From positions 1 to 64,000 of the forward strand of contig JAXLQU010000005.1 of assembly GCA_046331425.1 (NCBI GenBank): a stretch of DNA of 64,000 nucleotides, given 5' to 3'. Source of the DNA: JANNUT01 sp046331425. Its GTDB lineage: Bacteria > Acidobacteriota > Polarisedimenticolia > J045. The translations under genes were made by a program, and so were the position numbers. The number at the start of each line of letters is the position of its first letter. Position 1 is the first letter of the stretch. Under the pieces are notes generated by a model that saw nothing but the letters and a program-made list of their open reading frames with translations, was not told the DNA's origin and did not search any database. Positions 50,786 to 60,483 of this stretch are shown piece by piece.

Positions 50786-52465
50786 ATGGCACCCGAATTC
50801 ATCTATTCGATGCAGGGGCTGAACAAGGTCGTTCCGCCACAGCGCCAGATACTCAAGAACATCTGGTTGAGCTTCTACTACGGCGCCAAGATCGGCGTGC
50901 TCGGCGCCAATGGCGCCGGCAAGTCTTCGTTGCTGCGGATCATGGCCGGCGAGGACACCGCGTTCAACGGCACCGCCGCGGCCGCCAAGAACATCAAAGT
51001 CGGCTTTCTGCACCAAGAGCCCAAGCTCGATCCCAACAAGACAGTCCTCGGCAACATCGAAGAAGGTGTGGCAGAGATCAAGGCGTTGCTCGATCGCTTC
51101 AACGAGGTCTCTGACAAGTTCGCCGAGCCGCTCGAAGACGACCAGATGAACAAGCTGCTCGAGGAACAGTCTCGACTGCAGGATCAGATCGATGCCGTCA
51201 ATGGGTGGGAGCTGGATACCACGCTCGAGATCGCGATGGATGCGCTGCGCTGCCCGCCCGGGGATCAGACGGTCACGACGCTCTCGGGAGGTGAGAAACG
51301 GCGCGTTGCGCTTTGCCGCCTGTTGCTGCAAAAGCCCGATCTGCTCCTGCTCGATGAACCGACCAATCATCTCGACGCCGAGTCGGTCGCGTGGCTCGAG
51401 CACTATCTTCACGACTTCCCAGGAACCGTCGTCGCTGTCACACACGATCGTTACTTTCTCGACAATGTTGCCGGCTGGATCCTGGAACTCGACCGCGGCG
51501 CCGGCATCCCGTGGGAGGGAAATTACAGTTCTTGGCTGGACCAGAAGCAGAAGCGACTCGAGCAAGAGGAGAAGCAGGCGACTGCGCGCCAACGAACGCT
51601 CTCCAGGGAACTCGAGTGGGTGCGGATGGCACCTCGCGCACGCCAAGCCAAGGGCAAAGCGCGTCTGAACGCGTACGAGAAGCTGTTGCAGGAAGAAGGC
51701 GAGCGCCTGCCCGAGCAAGTCGAGATCTTCATCGCTCCGGGTCCTCGCCTTGGCGATCAAGTCGTCGAATTGGAAAACGTGAGCAAGGCGTACGGCGGTA
51801 ATCTTCTGTTCGAAGGTCTGTCGTTCAAGATCCCACCCGCAGCCGTTGTCGGGATCGTCGGACCCAATGGCGCCGGCAAAACCACGCTGTTTCGCATGCT
51901 CGCCGGCCAAGAGCAGCCCGACAGCGGAACGATCACTGTTGGTCAAACGGTGAAGATGGCGTATGTCGATCAGTCGCGCGATGCGCTGATCGACGATGAC
52001 AATGTCTGGAAAGCGATCAGCGGCGGCGAGGAGAACATCGTGCTCGGCAAGCGCACGATCAACTCGCGCGGGTATGCCTCGTCGTTCGGCTTCAAGGGAG
52101 GCGACCAACAGAAGCTGATGAAGATGTTGTCGGGCGGCGAACGCAATCGCGTGCACATGGCACGCCTGCTCAAGCAGGGCGCCAACGTTCTACTGCTCGA
52201 CGAACCGACCAACGACCTCGACGTCGATACACTGCGCGCTCTGGAGGAGGCGATTCTCGGCTTCTCCGGTTGCGTGTTGGTGATCAGCCACGACCGATGG
52301 TTTCTTGACCGGATCGCAACCCACATCCTGGCGTTCGAAGGGGAATCGAGCGTGGTTTGGTTCCCGGGGAACTTCGAGGAGTACATCGAGGACAAGAAAA
52401 AACGCCTCGGTCCCGATGCCGACCGTCCTCATCGCTTGAAGTATCGCAAGCTGACTCGCGGCTAG
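50786..52465 (+). CDS. ettA: Energy-dependent translational throttle protein EttA (ABC-F)
   Basis: A 559-residue ABC-F protein with two nucleotide-binding domains and no membrane span. Walker A motifs are GANGAGKSS (~40) and GPNGAGKTT (~365); signature motifs are LSGGEKRRVAL and LSGGERNRVHM; Walker B sites lead into DEPTNHLD and DEPTNDLD. The arm/linker region EWVRMAPRARQAKGKARLNAYEKL is the EttA type. EttA binds the ribosomal E site and gates the first elongation step according to the ATP/ADP ratio. It follows slyD closely, so both may be one unit. Confidence 0.95.
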   Translation: MAPEFIYSMQGLNKVVPPQRQILKNIWLSFYYGAKIGVLGANGAGKSSLLRIMAGEDTAFNGTAAAAKNIKVGFLHQEPKLDPNKTVLGNIEEGVAEIKALLDRFNEVSDKFAEPLEDDQMNKLLEEQSRLQDQIDAVNGWELDTTLEIAMDALRCPPGDQTVTTLSGGEKRRVALCRLLLQKPDLLLLDEPTNHLDAESVAWLEHYLHDFPGTVVAVTHDRYFLDNVAGWILELDRGAGIPWEGNYSSWLDQKQKRLEQEEKQATARQRTLSRELEWVRMAPRARQAKGKARLNAYEKLLQEEGERLPEQVEIFIAPGPRLGDQVVELENVSKAYGGNLLFEGLSFKIPPAAVVGIVGPNGAGKTTLFRMLAGQEQPDSGTITVGQTVKMAYVDQSRDALIDDDNVWKAISGGEENIVLGKRTINSRGYASSFGFKGGDQQKLMKMLSGGERNRVHMARLLKQGANVLLLDEPTNDLDVDTLRALEEAILGFSGCVLVISHDRWFLDRIATHILAFEGESSVVWFPGNFEEYIEDKKKRLGPDADRPHRLKYRKLTRG

Positions 52466-52532
52466 CCGTTGCGTACGTCATCGAGTTTGCTGGCAACCGA
52501 GTCGCCCACGGTCTCGGGCGTCGCGGGATCGG

Positions 52533-52557
52533 GGCCTCGTGCGCTGCGCACGAAGCC
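52533..52557. terminator. Hairpin between convergent ettA and sdhB
   Basis: TCGTGCG and CGCACGA form a perfect seven-pair stem around a CTG loop, extended by three more pairs after one mismatch. It sits in the 98-bp gap between the ettA and sdhB stop codons. No T-run follows on either strand, so termination would need Rho or another aid. Confidence 0.4.
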
Positions 52558-52563
52558 GAGCGG

Positions 52564-53340
52564 CTAGACTCCTGATTCAACCGTCGTCTTTTTTTTGGTA
52601 CCGCGGAAGAGCGCCTTCCGATAGTCGGCGTTCAGCCGGCTGATGAAGTCCAGGCTGATACTCTTGGGGCAGACCGCCTCGCAGGCACCCGTCACGCTGC
52701 AGGCGCCAAATCCCTCGGCATCCATCTGCTCGACCATCTTCGACACGCGCTCGAACCGTTCAGGTTGTCCCTGCGGCAACAATCCGAGTTGCCCGACCTT
52801 GGCCGAAACGAACAGCATCGCCGACGAGTTCTTGCAGGCCGCGACGCACGCGCCGCAGCCGATGCAGGACGCACCGTCCATTGCGAAATCGGCGTCCTGC
52901 TTCGCGATCGGAAGGGCATTTCCATCGGGAGCCGCACCGACACGCACGGAGATGAACCCGCCGGCCTGCATGATTCGATCGAACGCGCTGCGATCGACCA
53001 CCAGATCTTTGATGACGGGAAACGCGGCGGCCCTGAATGGCTCGATCGTCACCACATCTCCGTCTCGGAAGTTGCGCATGTAAATCTGGCAGCTAGCGCT
53101 GGCGTGGCCCGGCCCGTGCGGACGGCCATCGATCGTAAGACAGCATGTGCCGCAGATCCCCTCCCGGCAGTCGTGGGCGAATGCGATCGGCTCTTCGCCG
53201 GCGCGTGTCAGGTTGTCGTTCACGACGTCGAGCATCTCTAGAAACGACATGTTCGGATTGAGATCGTTCGCGTCGTACGTCTCGAATCGCCCTTCATGGC
53301 CAGGACCTCGCTGACGCCAGACTCTCAACGTGACCTTCAT
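52564..53340 (-). CDS. sdhB: Succinate dehydrogenase/fumarate reductase iron-sulfur subunit
   Basis: A 258-residue SdhB/FrdB. The [2Fe-2S] cluster cysteines are in DCREGICGTCCLTIDGRPHG (~59-78). The second domain holds the [4Fe-4S] and [3Fe-4S] ligands in CIGCGACVAACKNSSA and CSVTGACEAVCPKSI. It passes electrons from the flavin subunit to the cytochrome b. The gene is last in sdhC-sdhA-sdhB, 16 bp after sdhA. The order and a single sdhC mark the B-type enzyme found in Bacteroidota, deltaproteobacterial and related groups, which uses menaquinone or related quinones. Confidence 0.95.
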   Translation of the reverse strand: MKVTLRVWRQRGPGHEGRFETYDANDLNPNMSFLEMLDVVNDNLTRAGEEPIAFAHDCREGICGTCCLTIDGRPHGPGHASASCQIYMRNFRDGDVVTIEPFRAAAFPVIKDLVVDRSAFDRIMQAGGFISVRVGAAPDGNALPIAKQDADFAMDGASCIGCGACVAACKNSSAMLFVSAKVGQLGLLPQGQPERFERVSKMVEQMDAEGFGACSVTGACEAVCPKSISLDFISRLNADYRKALFRGTKKKTTVESGV

Positions 53341-53356
53341 CGCACTTTCCCTCGAC

Positions 53357-55276
53357 TCACTTGTAGCTGCGGGTGGCGAGCTTGACGCTCTCGTAACTCA
53401 AGGCCTCGGCATGACGCTGTGGCCGTTGGCCATCGCCCATGAACTGCCAGGCCGCTACGTGGGCAAACTCTGCGTCGTTTCGCTTGCACTCTCCGTCCTC
53501 TTGATATTCCTCCCGGAAGTGACAACCGCAGCTCTCCTCGCGTGTCAGCGCGTCGAGGCACATCAGTTCGGCCAATTCGAGGAAATCAGCAACACGACCT
53601 GCATGTTCGAGTGACTGATTGAGCGTCTCGGCGCTACCCGGGACATTCAGATCCTGCCAGTACTCCTCGCGCAGGGCGGGAATCTCCCGTAACGCCGATT
53701 CGAGACCAGAGCGATTGCGCGCCATCCCGCAGTTGTCCCAAAGGATTTTGCCGAGTCGCTTGTGAAACGCGGAGACAGGGCGCTTCCCCTTGACGGCCAA
53801 GAGTGACGCGATGCGCGCTCGCGTTTCAGCCTCTGCGGCTGAGAACTCGGGTACTCGCGTGTCTGGCTTCGTTCCCGGCTTCACGTCCGCCAAATAGGTG
53901 CCGATCGTGTACGGAATAACGAAGTAACCGTCAGCCAACCCCTGCATCAACGCCGATGCCCCTAGTCGATTCGCCCCATGATCGCTGAAATTTGCTTCGC
54001 CCAGGACGAACAGGCCGGGCAGATTGGACATCAAGTTGTAGTCGACCCATAGCCCGCCCATCGTGTAATGAACCGCTGGGAAGATGCGCATCGGAACCTG
54101 ATAGGCGCTGTCACCGGTGATCTCGTGGTAGATGTCGAACAGGTTGCCGTATCGCTCGGCGATCGTGTCCTTACCCAATCGTTTGATCGCGTCGGAAAAA
54201 TCAAGGTAGACCCCGAGGCCGCTCGGGCCGACACCTCGCCCTTCATCGCAAACCCGCTTGGCAGCACGACTGGAGATATCGCGCGGTGCGAGATTGCCGT
54301 AGCTGGGATACATCCGCTCGAGGTAGTAGTCGCGCTGATCCTCGGGAACATCTCCTGGCGCCCGGTGCTCGCCGAATTGTTTGGGGACCCAACCGCGTCC
54401 GTCGTTGCGCAACGACTCCGACATCAGCGTCAACTTCGACTGGTAATCGCCGGAGACCGGAATACAGGTTGGATGAATCTGGGTGAAGCACGGATTGGCG
54501 AACAGGGCACCGCGACGGTAGGCACGCCAGATGGCCGTGGCGTTCGAACCACGCGCATAGGTGGAGAGGTTGAAGGCGTTGCCATACCCGCCGGTCGCCA
54601 GCACCACTGCATCGGCCGCATGACGCTCGATCGCACCGGTAAGGAGATTCCGAGTGATCACACCCTTGGCGTGGCCCCCGATCACCACCAGGTCGAGCAT
54701 CTCGGTGTGCGGCAACATCGTCACAGCGCCCGCAGCGATCTGCTTGGTCAATGCCGAGTAGGCGCCGAGCAGCAGTTGCTGTCCGGTTTGTCCCCGCGCA
54801 TAGAAGGTACGACTCACTTGGGCGCCACCGAACGACCGATTCGCGAGCAGGCCGCCGTACTCGCGTGCGAACGGAACGCCGAGTGCTACGCAGTGGTCGA
54901 TGATGCGGGTACTTACCTCCGCCAGGCGATGGACGTTGGCCTCGCGCGCGCGAAAATCGCCACCCTTGATCGTGTCGTAGAACAGCCGGAAGACCGAGTC
55001 TCCGTCGTTTTGATAGTTCTTGGCGGCGTTGATGCCGCCTTGGGCCGCGATCGAGTGTGCGCGACGCGGACTGTCGTGAAAGCACATCGCGGTGACTTGG
55101 TAACCGAGTTCCGACATCGACGCTGCGGCCGACGCTCCCGCCAAACCGGTGCCGACGACGATCACGGAGTATTTCCGCTTGTTGTTCGGGGCGACGAGCT
55201 TGATCTCGCTCTTGTAGCGCGTCCACTTGGTGTCGAGCGGCCCTGCTGGGGTCTTCGAATCCAGTTGCATGCTCAC
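53357..55276 (-). CDS. sdhA: Succinate dehydrogenase/fumarate reductase flavoprotein subunit
   Basis: A 639-residue SdhA/FrdA. The FAD-binding motif VGTGLAGASAAASMSELGY lies near 41-59, the flavin-linking His is in AHSIAAQGGINAAKN (~92-106), and the active-site region TQIHPTCIPVSGDY and HGANRLGASALMQGLADG are present. It oxidises succinate to fumarate, or runs in reverse, at the inner face of the membrane. A GTG start at 55276 overlaps the sdhC stop (GTGA) and has AAGGA four bases upstream; ATG at 55270 is the alternative. The C-terminal 16 residues before the stop are family-typical (SYESVKLATRSYK). Confidence 0.95.
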   Translation of the reverse strand: MSMQLDSKTPAGPLDTKWTRYKSEIKLVAPNNKRKYSVIVVGTGLAGASAAASMSELGYQVTAMCFHDSPRRAHSIAAQGGINAAKNYQNDGDSVFRLFYDTIKGGDFRAREANVHRLAEVSTRIIDHCVALGVPFAREYGGLLANRSFGGAQVSRTFYARGQTGQQLLLGAYSALTKQIAAGAVTMLPHTEMLDLVVIGGHAKGVITRNLLTGAIERHAADAVVLATGGYGNAFNLSTYARGSNATAIWRAYRRGALFANPCFTQIHPTCIPVSGDYQSKLTLMSESLRNDGRGWVPKQFGEHRAPGDVPEDQRDYYLERMYPSYGNLAPRDISSRAAKRVCDEGRGVGPSGLGVYLDFSDAIKRLGKDTIAERYGNLFDIYHEITGDSAYQVPMRIFPAVHYTMGGLWVDYNLMSNLPGLFVLGEANFSDHGANRLGASALMQGLADGYFVIPYTIGTYLADVKPGTKPDTRVPEFSAAEAETRARIASLLAVKGKRPVSAFHKRLGKILWDNCGMARNRSGLESALREIPALREEYWQDLNVPGSAETLNQSLEHAGRVADFLELAELMCLDALTREESCGCHFREEYQEDGECKRNDAEFAHVAAWQFMGDGQRPQRHAEALSYESVKLATRSYK

Positions 55277-55956
55277 CTCACCAAGTCCTTGCCGTAACCG
55301 AGCAAAATCGAAAGCGGCATCACCGAGTTACCAATGAAGAGCGCGGCAGAGATCAGACGCGCCGATCGATCGATCAGCGCGTGATTGGCCGGCGAGCGCA
55401 ATCCCAACGATTGGCAGAATGCAGAGATTCCGTGCGACAGATGCGCAAACAGCAGACCCATCGCGAGGATATAGAATCCGCTGACCCAGGGAGACTGGAA
55501 CCCCTTCACCACCATACCGAATACGTCGTGGCGCGATTGCTCATCGATCAACGCATAGTGCTCGGGATGCGTCAGCCCGAGCGTGAAGTGCGCCAGGTGG
55601 AACAGGAGGAACGCAAGCACGATCAAACCGCTGTAGATCATCGTGCGGGACGCGTAGCTGGCTGCGTTCGGGTTGGGAACCTGGTAGCCGACAGGTTTGG
55701 CTTTTCGGTTCGACAGTGTCAACGCGATCGCCGCCCAAATGTGCAGTCCAACGCAGGCCAACAGCACGAGTCGCGCAACCCACAGCAACTCGCCCAGGCC
55801 CTTCAGGAACTCGGCGTACCGATTGAGCGCCTCTCGGCCGAGAAACAGTTGCAGGTTGCCGACCATGTGGACGATCACGAACCCCAGCAACACCAGGCCG
55901 GTGACCGCCATCAGATACTTCTTGCCGACAGACGACCCAAAAACGCGTTTGAGCAC
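55273..55956 (-). CDS. sdhC: Succinate dehydrogenase cytochrome b558 subunit
   Basis: A 227-residue membrane cytochrome with five helices, the B-type fused SdhC/FrdC that carries two haems. Candidate haem-ligand histidines: HMVGNLQLF, GLHIWAA, FHLAHFTLG and HLSHGI. The GTG at 55956 follows AGAGG and starts VLKRVFGSSVGKKYLMAVTG, the typical N-terminus; an upstream start at 56043 would add 29 unrelated residues. It anchors SdhAB and reduces quinone. First gene of the sdh operon; the 173-bp region upstream probably holds its promoter. Confidence 0.92.
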   Translation of the reverse strand: MLKRVFGSSVGKKYLMAVTGLVLLGFVIVHMVGNLQLFLGREALNRYAEFLKGLGELLWVARLVLLACVGLHIWAAIALTLSNRKAKPVGYQVPNPNAASYASRTMIYSGLIVLAFLLFHLAHFTLGLTHPEHYALIDEQSRHDVFGMVVKGFQSPWVSGFYILAMGLLFAHLSHGISAFCQSLGLRSPANHALIDRSARLISAALFIGNSVMPLSILLGYGKDLVR

Positions 55957-56129
55957 GGACCTCGCCTCTTTCCCGAAGGGGCTACCCGGCCAAACCGTCC
56001 CTGGGACAGGACGCCCCAAACACCGGGGGATGATACCCGACACCCAAGGAAATAGTGGCTTACTTGTAATCTTCCAGCGAGACGGGCGGCCCGAACGGTC
56101 CCCTCACGGCAGGTCGACCCCGCGCGGAC

Positions 56130-56708
56130 CTAAAGCCCCCCGAGTTTGTCGGCTGTCCGCTCGAACGCGTCGAGATCTTTCACGATCGACGACACGCGCT
56201 GCAACTCGACAGACCCATAGCGAAGGGCGGCTCCGCGCGGGGTGATCTCGCGGCGGACCAAAACGACAGCTCTGATGTCGCAGCCCACATCGAGCCAAAC
56301 CCAGGCCTCGCTAATGGCGCCAACGCGTTGATCGTCGCGCCGTGTCGTTCGATGGGTCGGCTCACCCCACCGAGCGAGCCAACCGTTGAGAAACGCGTCT
56401 CCGCCCCCTTGCGGTGTGGGCTGAACGAAGGTGATGCGATCGACGATTGCTTTCTCGGGACTCTTCCCCTGACCGCCCAGTTCGAAGGAGCACTTGTCGG
56501 AACGCTGGATCGGTTGTGAGAAGTACGAGGCCCTGACGGTGACGCGCCCCGGTTTCGCTCCGGCCGCTTCGAGGGTCGAACGAGTCACACCGAGTTCCCC
56601 TCCCAACGTCAATCCTTCAACACTCCATCGAGCGGCGCAGGCGTCGGGCTCGGCTCGTACTACTCCGACAACGAAGGCGCACACCAGCAGCACGATCGCC
56701 CGCTTCAC
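56130..56708 (-). CDS. Secreted protein of unknown function
   Basis: A 192-residue protein with a clear signal peptide (KRAIVLLVCAFVVGVVRA, cut before EPDACAARW). Its GTG start at 56708 overlaps the DUF4388 gene stop by 4 bp. The mature domain is beta-rich (GLTLGGELGVTRSTLEAAG, VWLDVGCDIRAVVLVRRE) with four cysteines, which may form disulfides in the periplasm. I do not recognise a family. It is the last gene of a four-gene leftward operon, and probably works with the membrane proteins encoded before it. Confidence 0.65.
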   Translation of the reverse strand: MKRAIVLLVCAFVVGVVRAEPDACAARWSVEGLTLGGELGVTRSTLEAAGAKPGRVTVRASYFSQPIQRSDKCSFELGGQGKSPEKAIVDRITFVQPTPQGGGDAFLNGWLARWGEPTHRTTRRDDQRVGAISEAWVWLDVGCDIRAVVLVRREITPRGAALRYGSVELQRVSSIVKDLDAFERTADKLGGL

Positions 56709-58066
56709 GGACGAGCCTCCGTTGGAGTCGATTCCGTCATCGCAGCACGACCGATGTTGCTGATCTCTTGCTGGAGTGCCGTGAAGCGACGCTCGTGAAT
56801 CACGGGGCGCTCTCCGTCCTGAACCGGAAGCTGTGAGACGCGATAGCCCCACATGAACAGCTGCAGTTGGTAGGGTCGGCCCCAGGGATCCAGGACCGTC
56901 GCCGGCGCGAGCAGATCGTGATCGACGAGATCGCTGAGTTGCTGTGGCCATTCCGCCGTATCGAGGTAGTAGATCTCGATCGCCTGTTCGATACGGTTCA
57001 TTCGCGCGATGCTCATCGTGAGTTGCAACCGGGCGAGTCCCGAGCTGCGCTCTATCCAAGCTGTCGATGCTACCGGTGTGGGGGCGAGCGCCGGCGCAGT
57101 CGGATACACCAAGCCGACGATCGGCCAAATCGCGACCACTGCCCCGAAGATGGTCAGCAATCCGAGCATCACACGGGCGAAGCGGGCGCCGCGGTCCGAT
57201 CGGAACAACCGAACGCCGGCTTTCGGCTGCGGCCGCGTGTCGGCACCCTCGGCCGGATCGCCACGTTCGATCAGTTTCAACTCGATCAATCGAGCCATCG
57301 TCTTGAACGTCTCGAACGAGCCGAGTTCTGTGAGTTCCGCGATTTCGTAAGCGGCCCGCTTGCCGTCGATCCAACGCAATACTTGTCGTTCGATCGGGCT
57401 GAGTCGAGGTCCTGTGTCGGTGTCGCTCAGCGGGTCGGACGGAATGAACCCGAAGTCGAGGTCTTGATCGTAGATCGACCCACGCGCCTCCTGCGATTCA
57501 CCGCCGGTAGACAACACGCGTAGAGCGGCTTGTGTTGGACGCAGGACCACATCCGAATCGGGGATGACGCGCTCGACGATCGGCCACTCGTCGACCATCC
57601 GCGCCCCTTCCATCAATAGATGTTCAGCCGGGATCGGGTTGACGAAGTCGCGATCCCATTCCACACGCTCGCGCGGCTGGAAGTCGTACTCACCGCCCTT
57701 CCAACGGAACAACCCGAAGACGGTCTCGGTGATCTGAAGGGAAAGCTGCCGCTGGAGTGTTTCACGATCGACCCACTTGCGATCGTGCAAGACGTATCCG
57801 AGGCGCTGAAGGGTTTCCTTCTGCACCCGGAGTGCTTCATCGAGACGCTGCGTGCTGAGTTTTCCTCGCCGGATCAGCAACTGACCGATTTTTTGTTCGG
57901 CGGGGCGCAGATTCGAATCGGCGCTGACCACACGGCCACTCTCAAAACCGACCGTGATCTCTTCGTCGCCATGGCGAAGCATCAAGATACCGGTCTTCCG
58001 CTGAAGACCGATCAACTGCAAGATGTCGGCAAGCGAGAAGTCACCGAGCGTACCGCGCAGCGCCAT
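56705..58066 (-). CDS. DUF4388 protein with membrane segment and GspG-like C-terminal domain
   Basis: A 453-residue protein starting at an ATG six bases after GGGAGG. Residues ~1-150 are a DUF4388 (PATAN-like) domain, LRGTLGDFSLADILQLIGLQRKTGIL, common in signalling proteins of Myxococcota and related groups. Residues ~230-275 resemble a winged helix. A membrane span lies near 300 (FARVMLGLLTIFGAVVAIWPIVGL). The C-terminal region contains MNRIEQAIEIYYLDTAEWPQQLSDLV and LDPWGRPYQLQLF, which looks like the type II secretion pseudopilin GspG domain. This architecture could link a cytoplasmic sensor to an outside pilin-like part. Confidence 0.72.
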   Translation of the reverse strand: MALRGTLGDFSLADILQLIGLQRKTGILMLRHGDEEITVGFESGRVVSADSNLRPAEQKIGQLLIRRGKLSTQRLDEALRVQKETLQRLGYVLHDRKWVDRETLQRQLSLQITETVFGLFRWKGGEYDFQPRERVEWDRDFVNPIPAEHLLMEGARMVDEWPIVERVIPDSDVVLRPTQAALRVLSTGGESQEARGSIYDQDLDFGFIPSDPLSDTDTGPRLSPIERQVLRWIDGKRAAYEIAELTELGSFETFKTMARLIELKLIERGDPAEGADTRPQPKAGVRLFRSDRGARFARVMLGLLTIFGAVVAIWPIVGLVYPTAPALAPTPVASTAWIERSSGLARLQLTMSIARMNRIEQAIEIYYLDTAEWPQQLSDLVDHDLLAPATVLDPWGRPYQLQLFMWGYRVSQLPVQDGERPVIHERRFTALQQEISNIGRAAMTESTPTEARP

Positions 58067-58069
58067 GAT

Positions 58070-59980
58070 CTACCTCCCTGTGCGCTGCAGCATCGACAAC
58101 GGCCGCAGTGGAGGGAGTTGAGAGATCAACCAGATCAAACCGACCGCGATCAGCGCTGCTCTTCCGGGCGGCCAGATTCCGATCAAGGGGCCGGTCGGAA
58201 GGATCTGTTGCGGCCAACACCAGGCGGTCACGCCGATTGCAAACAATGACGCGAGAGCGAAGCCTAGAAGCGTTCGACCCTCATGAATCTGTGCGACTCC
58301 TGGCCAAAGCAGATTGACGATCGCTCGGCTGTTCCCTGTTCTTCGGAGGTACCGATCGACGTGTGCCGCCTGCTCGCGGCGCGCCTGAGGGGAAAGCCCC
58401 TCGCGGCGCGAAAACAAACCGTCACACGCCGCGCACAGCGGGCCGTGCGACGCCTGTGCTTCACCTGGGCAGCGCCCGCATCGCGCGCGGCCGCAGCGCG
58501 GACAACGCTCGCTGAGAACACGGCCCGCGCGAAGCCGCAGCACCGCCGCGCCCAACAGCGCCGCGAGCGCCGTCAGCGTGATGGCGTTGGCGGGTCGCAA
58601 GGCGCGACGCAGACCAGGCACCGCTTGTTCTTCCAAGACGGACGTTGCGACTTCCGAGGCACTGAACTCAGGCTCTGCAATCTCGGTACTTGCAACACCG
58701 GCATCGAGTCGCTTGACCAGGCTGGGATCGAGCGCGGTGGCCTTGTGCCGCATCTCTTCCGCCGCTTGCCAATCGTTGGTTTCCATCCGAACGCGCGCCA
58801 AATTGAACATCGCGACCGCGCTCTTGGGATCCAAATCGAGGGCCTCTCGATACAAAACTCCGGCCGCTTCGTGTTTCCCGATGCGATAGAGCACATTTCC
58901 GAGGAGCAAACGTGCGCGTGCGTCCGTCGGTGCTAGTTGCGCTGCCTCACGAAGCAGATGTGCCGCTTGATCGGGCTGTCCGCCCGCGATCAAGCGCGCC
59001 AACAGCACCTTCCATGTCGCCTCGTCGGGATGAGCGTCGGCAAGTGCGGATAACTCGGTTACCAAGTCGGCTCTCAAGGAGCGCTCCGCCGACGCTACCG
59101 CCACACGGGCGGTTGGACTTACTGCCACGCTCGTCAAGACCCACATCGCATTGATCGCCGGTACGGTAATCGCAAGTAGCAGCAACCAGCCGTAGATCAG
59201 TCGTCGTTCGGCAGCGCCGCAGGCCGGGATCAACAACACGGCCCAAAGCACCAGCGCCCACACGCCTAAGACAACCGCCGCCAACGGTGAGAGCACGATC
59301 GCCCAGCCCACCACGACGCGCCATGAAGCATCCCAGCGTGGCGGAAGGCGCTCATCGATGTCATGAACCAAACGGGGCGCGTGGCGCAGCAACAAGGCGA
59401 CGATCAGCCCTGCACCGGATGCCAAAAGCCCGACCAGCGTCCAGGTCAGTGCGTTCGCGAGCGAGGCGTATCGCGACCAATACCCCTTGAAGGGCGCCTT
59501 CAAGCCGTTCCACGAATTGCTCAACGACTGGCCGAACTGACCACCGGCGCGCCGTTGCACGCGGCCCAGATCCCAAAGCGCTGCCCCTTGTTGCCGATCG
59601 AGCTGTCGTGCGAGTTCAAACGCATTGCGCGCGGTCGCGAGGTTCCCCTCGTTCAGTTGCCGGCGACCTTCCAACACGGCCGCCTCAGAAAATGATTCCA
59701 AACGGCCGATCTGTTCTTCGTGAATCAACCCGAGAAATTCCGTGGTGGCAGGGGAGTTCTCGGGCTGCTGCCCATCTTTGACGACTCTTTTCCAATCCCA
59801 CCATGATCGTTCGACCTTGTCGATCAGGGCGTTGATTGTCTCTGGTTGCGATTCATCGACTCGAGACGGAGCTTGGTTCTCTTGCTGCGCGTACGCGGTG
59901 ACCATCGGCGTCACAGCGATGAGGGTGACAACGGCGATCGCACGCCAGCTTGCGCATGGAAGAAGAGGATGCGTCGTCAT
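58070..59980 (-). CDS. TPR membrane protein with zinc-ribbon segment
   Basis: A 636-residue protein with a signal peptide or N-terminal membrane helix (~12-31). About five membrane segments are present between ~165 and ~285, then a TPR block (~335-430; LLGNVLYRIGKHEAAGVLYREALDLDPKSAVAMFNLARVR), a further hydrophobic span (~465-485), a cysteine cluster CPRCGRARCGRCPG...CAACDGLF (~495-530) that looks like a zinc ribbon, and two final membrane spans. The ATG overlaps the DUF1844 gene stop by 4 bp. I see no catalytic motif. It probably assembles a membrane complex with the DUF4388 protein made next. Confidence 0.68.
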   Translation of the reverse strand: MTTHPLLPCASWRAIAVVTLIAVTPMVTAYAQQENQAPSRVDESQPETINALIDKVERSWWDWKRVVKDGQQPENSPATTEFLGLIHEEQIGRLESFSEAAVLEGRRQLNEGNLATARNAFELARQLDRQQGAALWDLGRVQRRAGGQFGQSLSNSWNGLKAPFKGYWSRYASLANALTWTLVGLLASGAGLIVALLLRHAPRLVHDIDERLPPRWDASWRVVVGWAIVLSPLAAVVLGVWALVLWAVLLIPACGAAERRLIYGWLLLLAITVPAINAMWVLTSVAVSPTARVAVASAERSLRADLVTELSALADAHPDEATWKVLLARLIAGGQPDQAAHLLREAAQLAPTDARARLLLGNVLYRIGKHEAAGVLYREALDLDPKSAVAMFNLARVRMETNDWQAAEEMRHKATALDPSLVKRLDAGVASTEIAEPEFSASEVATSVLEEQAVPGLRRALRPANAITLTALAALLGAAVLRLRAGRVLSERCPRCGRARCGRCPGEAQASHGPLCAACDGLFSRREGLSPQARREQAAHVDRYLRRTGNSRAIVNLLWPGVAQIHEGRTLLGFALASLFAIGVTAWCWPQQILPTGPLIGIWPPGRAALIAVGLIWLISQLPPLRPLSMLQRTGR

Positions 59981-60336
59981 GCGCGTCCGCTTCGTCCCCG
60001 AACCTCGACGTAATGCAACTTCAGTGCTCCCAGGATCTCGTCGATCAATCGAGTCTCCTCGGCGCTGCGCTGCCCCTCGGTGCGCTGCTTGAGTAGCTCG
60101 ATCAGCGCGATCGCGCTGCGTGCAACTGTCAACTTGATCTCGGGTTGATGGGACTCAGGGTGCGGAATCATGCCGAGACCGGTCAACGCCATCAGATAAA
60201 ACGGTTGCACGAGCGAGGCGAACGAGACTGGGAGATCTACTCCTTCATCAGGTTCTGACGCGTGTTCGCGCATCACTCCGCCGCCTGGCAGCGACAGATC
60301 CTGATCATCACGTTCGTTGCCGGCCGGACCGGTCAT
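59977..60336 (-). CDS. DUF1844-family protein
   Basis: A 119-residue protein with a DUF1844 domain: ASLVQPFYLMALTGLGMIPHPESHQPEI followed by the two helices AIALIELLKQRTEG and TRLIDEILGALKLHYVE. An in-frame ATG at 60273 would remove a 21-residue charged leader and is also plausible. DUF1844 proteins are small, mostly helical and of unknown function, found in Acidobacteriota, Myxococcota and Planctomycetota. It is the first gene of the four-gene leftward operon. Confidence 0.8.
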   Translation of the reverse strand: MTGPAGNERDDQDLSLPGGGVMREHASEPDEGVDLPVSFASLVQPFYLMALTGLGMIPHPESHQPEIKLTVARSAIALIELLKQRTEGQRSAEETRLIDEILGALKLHYVEVRGRSGRA

Positions 60337-60483
60337 GGCACCGCTCTCCCCTACCGCTCGTGGCGCGTTGTGAATCTAGGTCACGTGGGAGAATACCATC
60401 CACCGCTCCGAACGATCCAGACACTCCCGCAACGTTACGAACGGCTGCGTCCCGCTGACGACGACTTCCAAGAGGGTTCACCA

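Noticed and set aside
50768..52156. Long reverse-strand open frame (462 codons) opposite ettA
   Set aside because: The ettA frame has full ABC-F motifs; the reverse frame has low-complexity, charge-biased content and no domain, as expected for an antisense shadow in GC-rich DNA.
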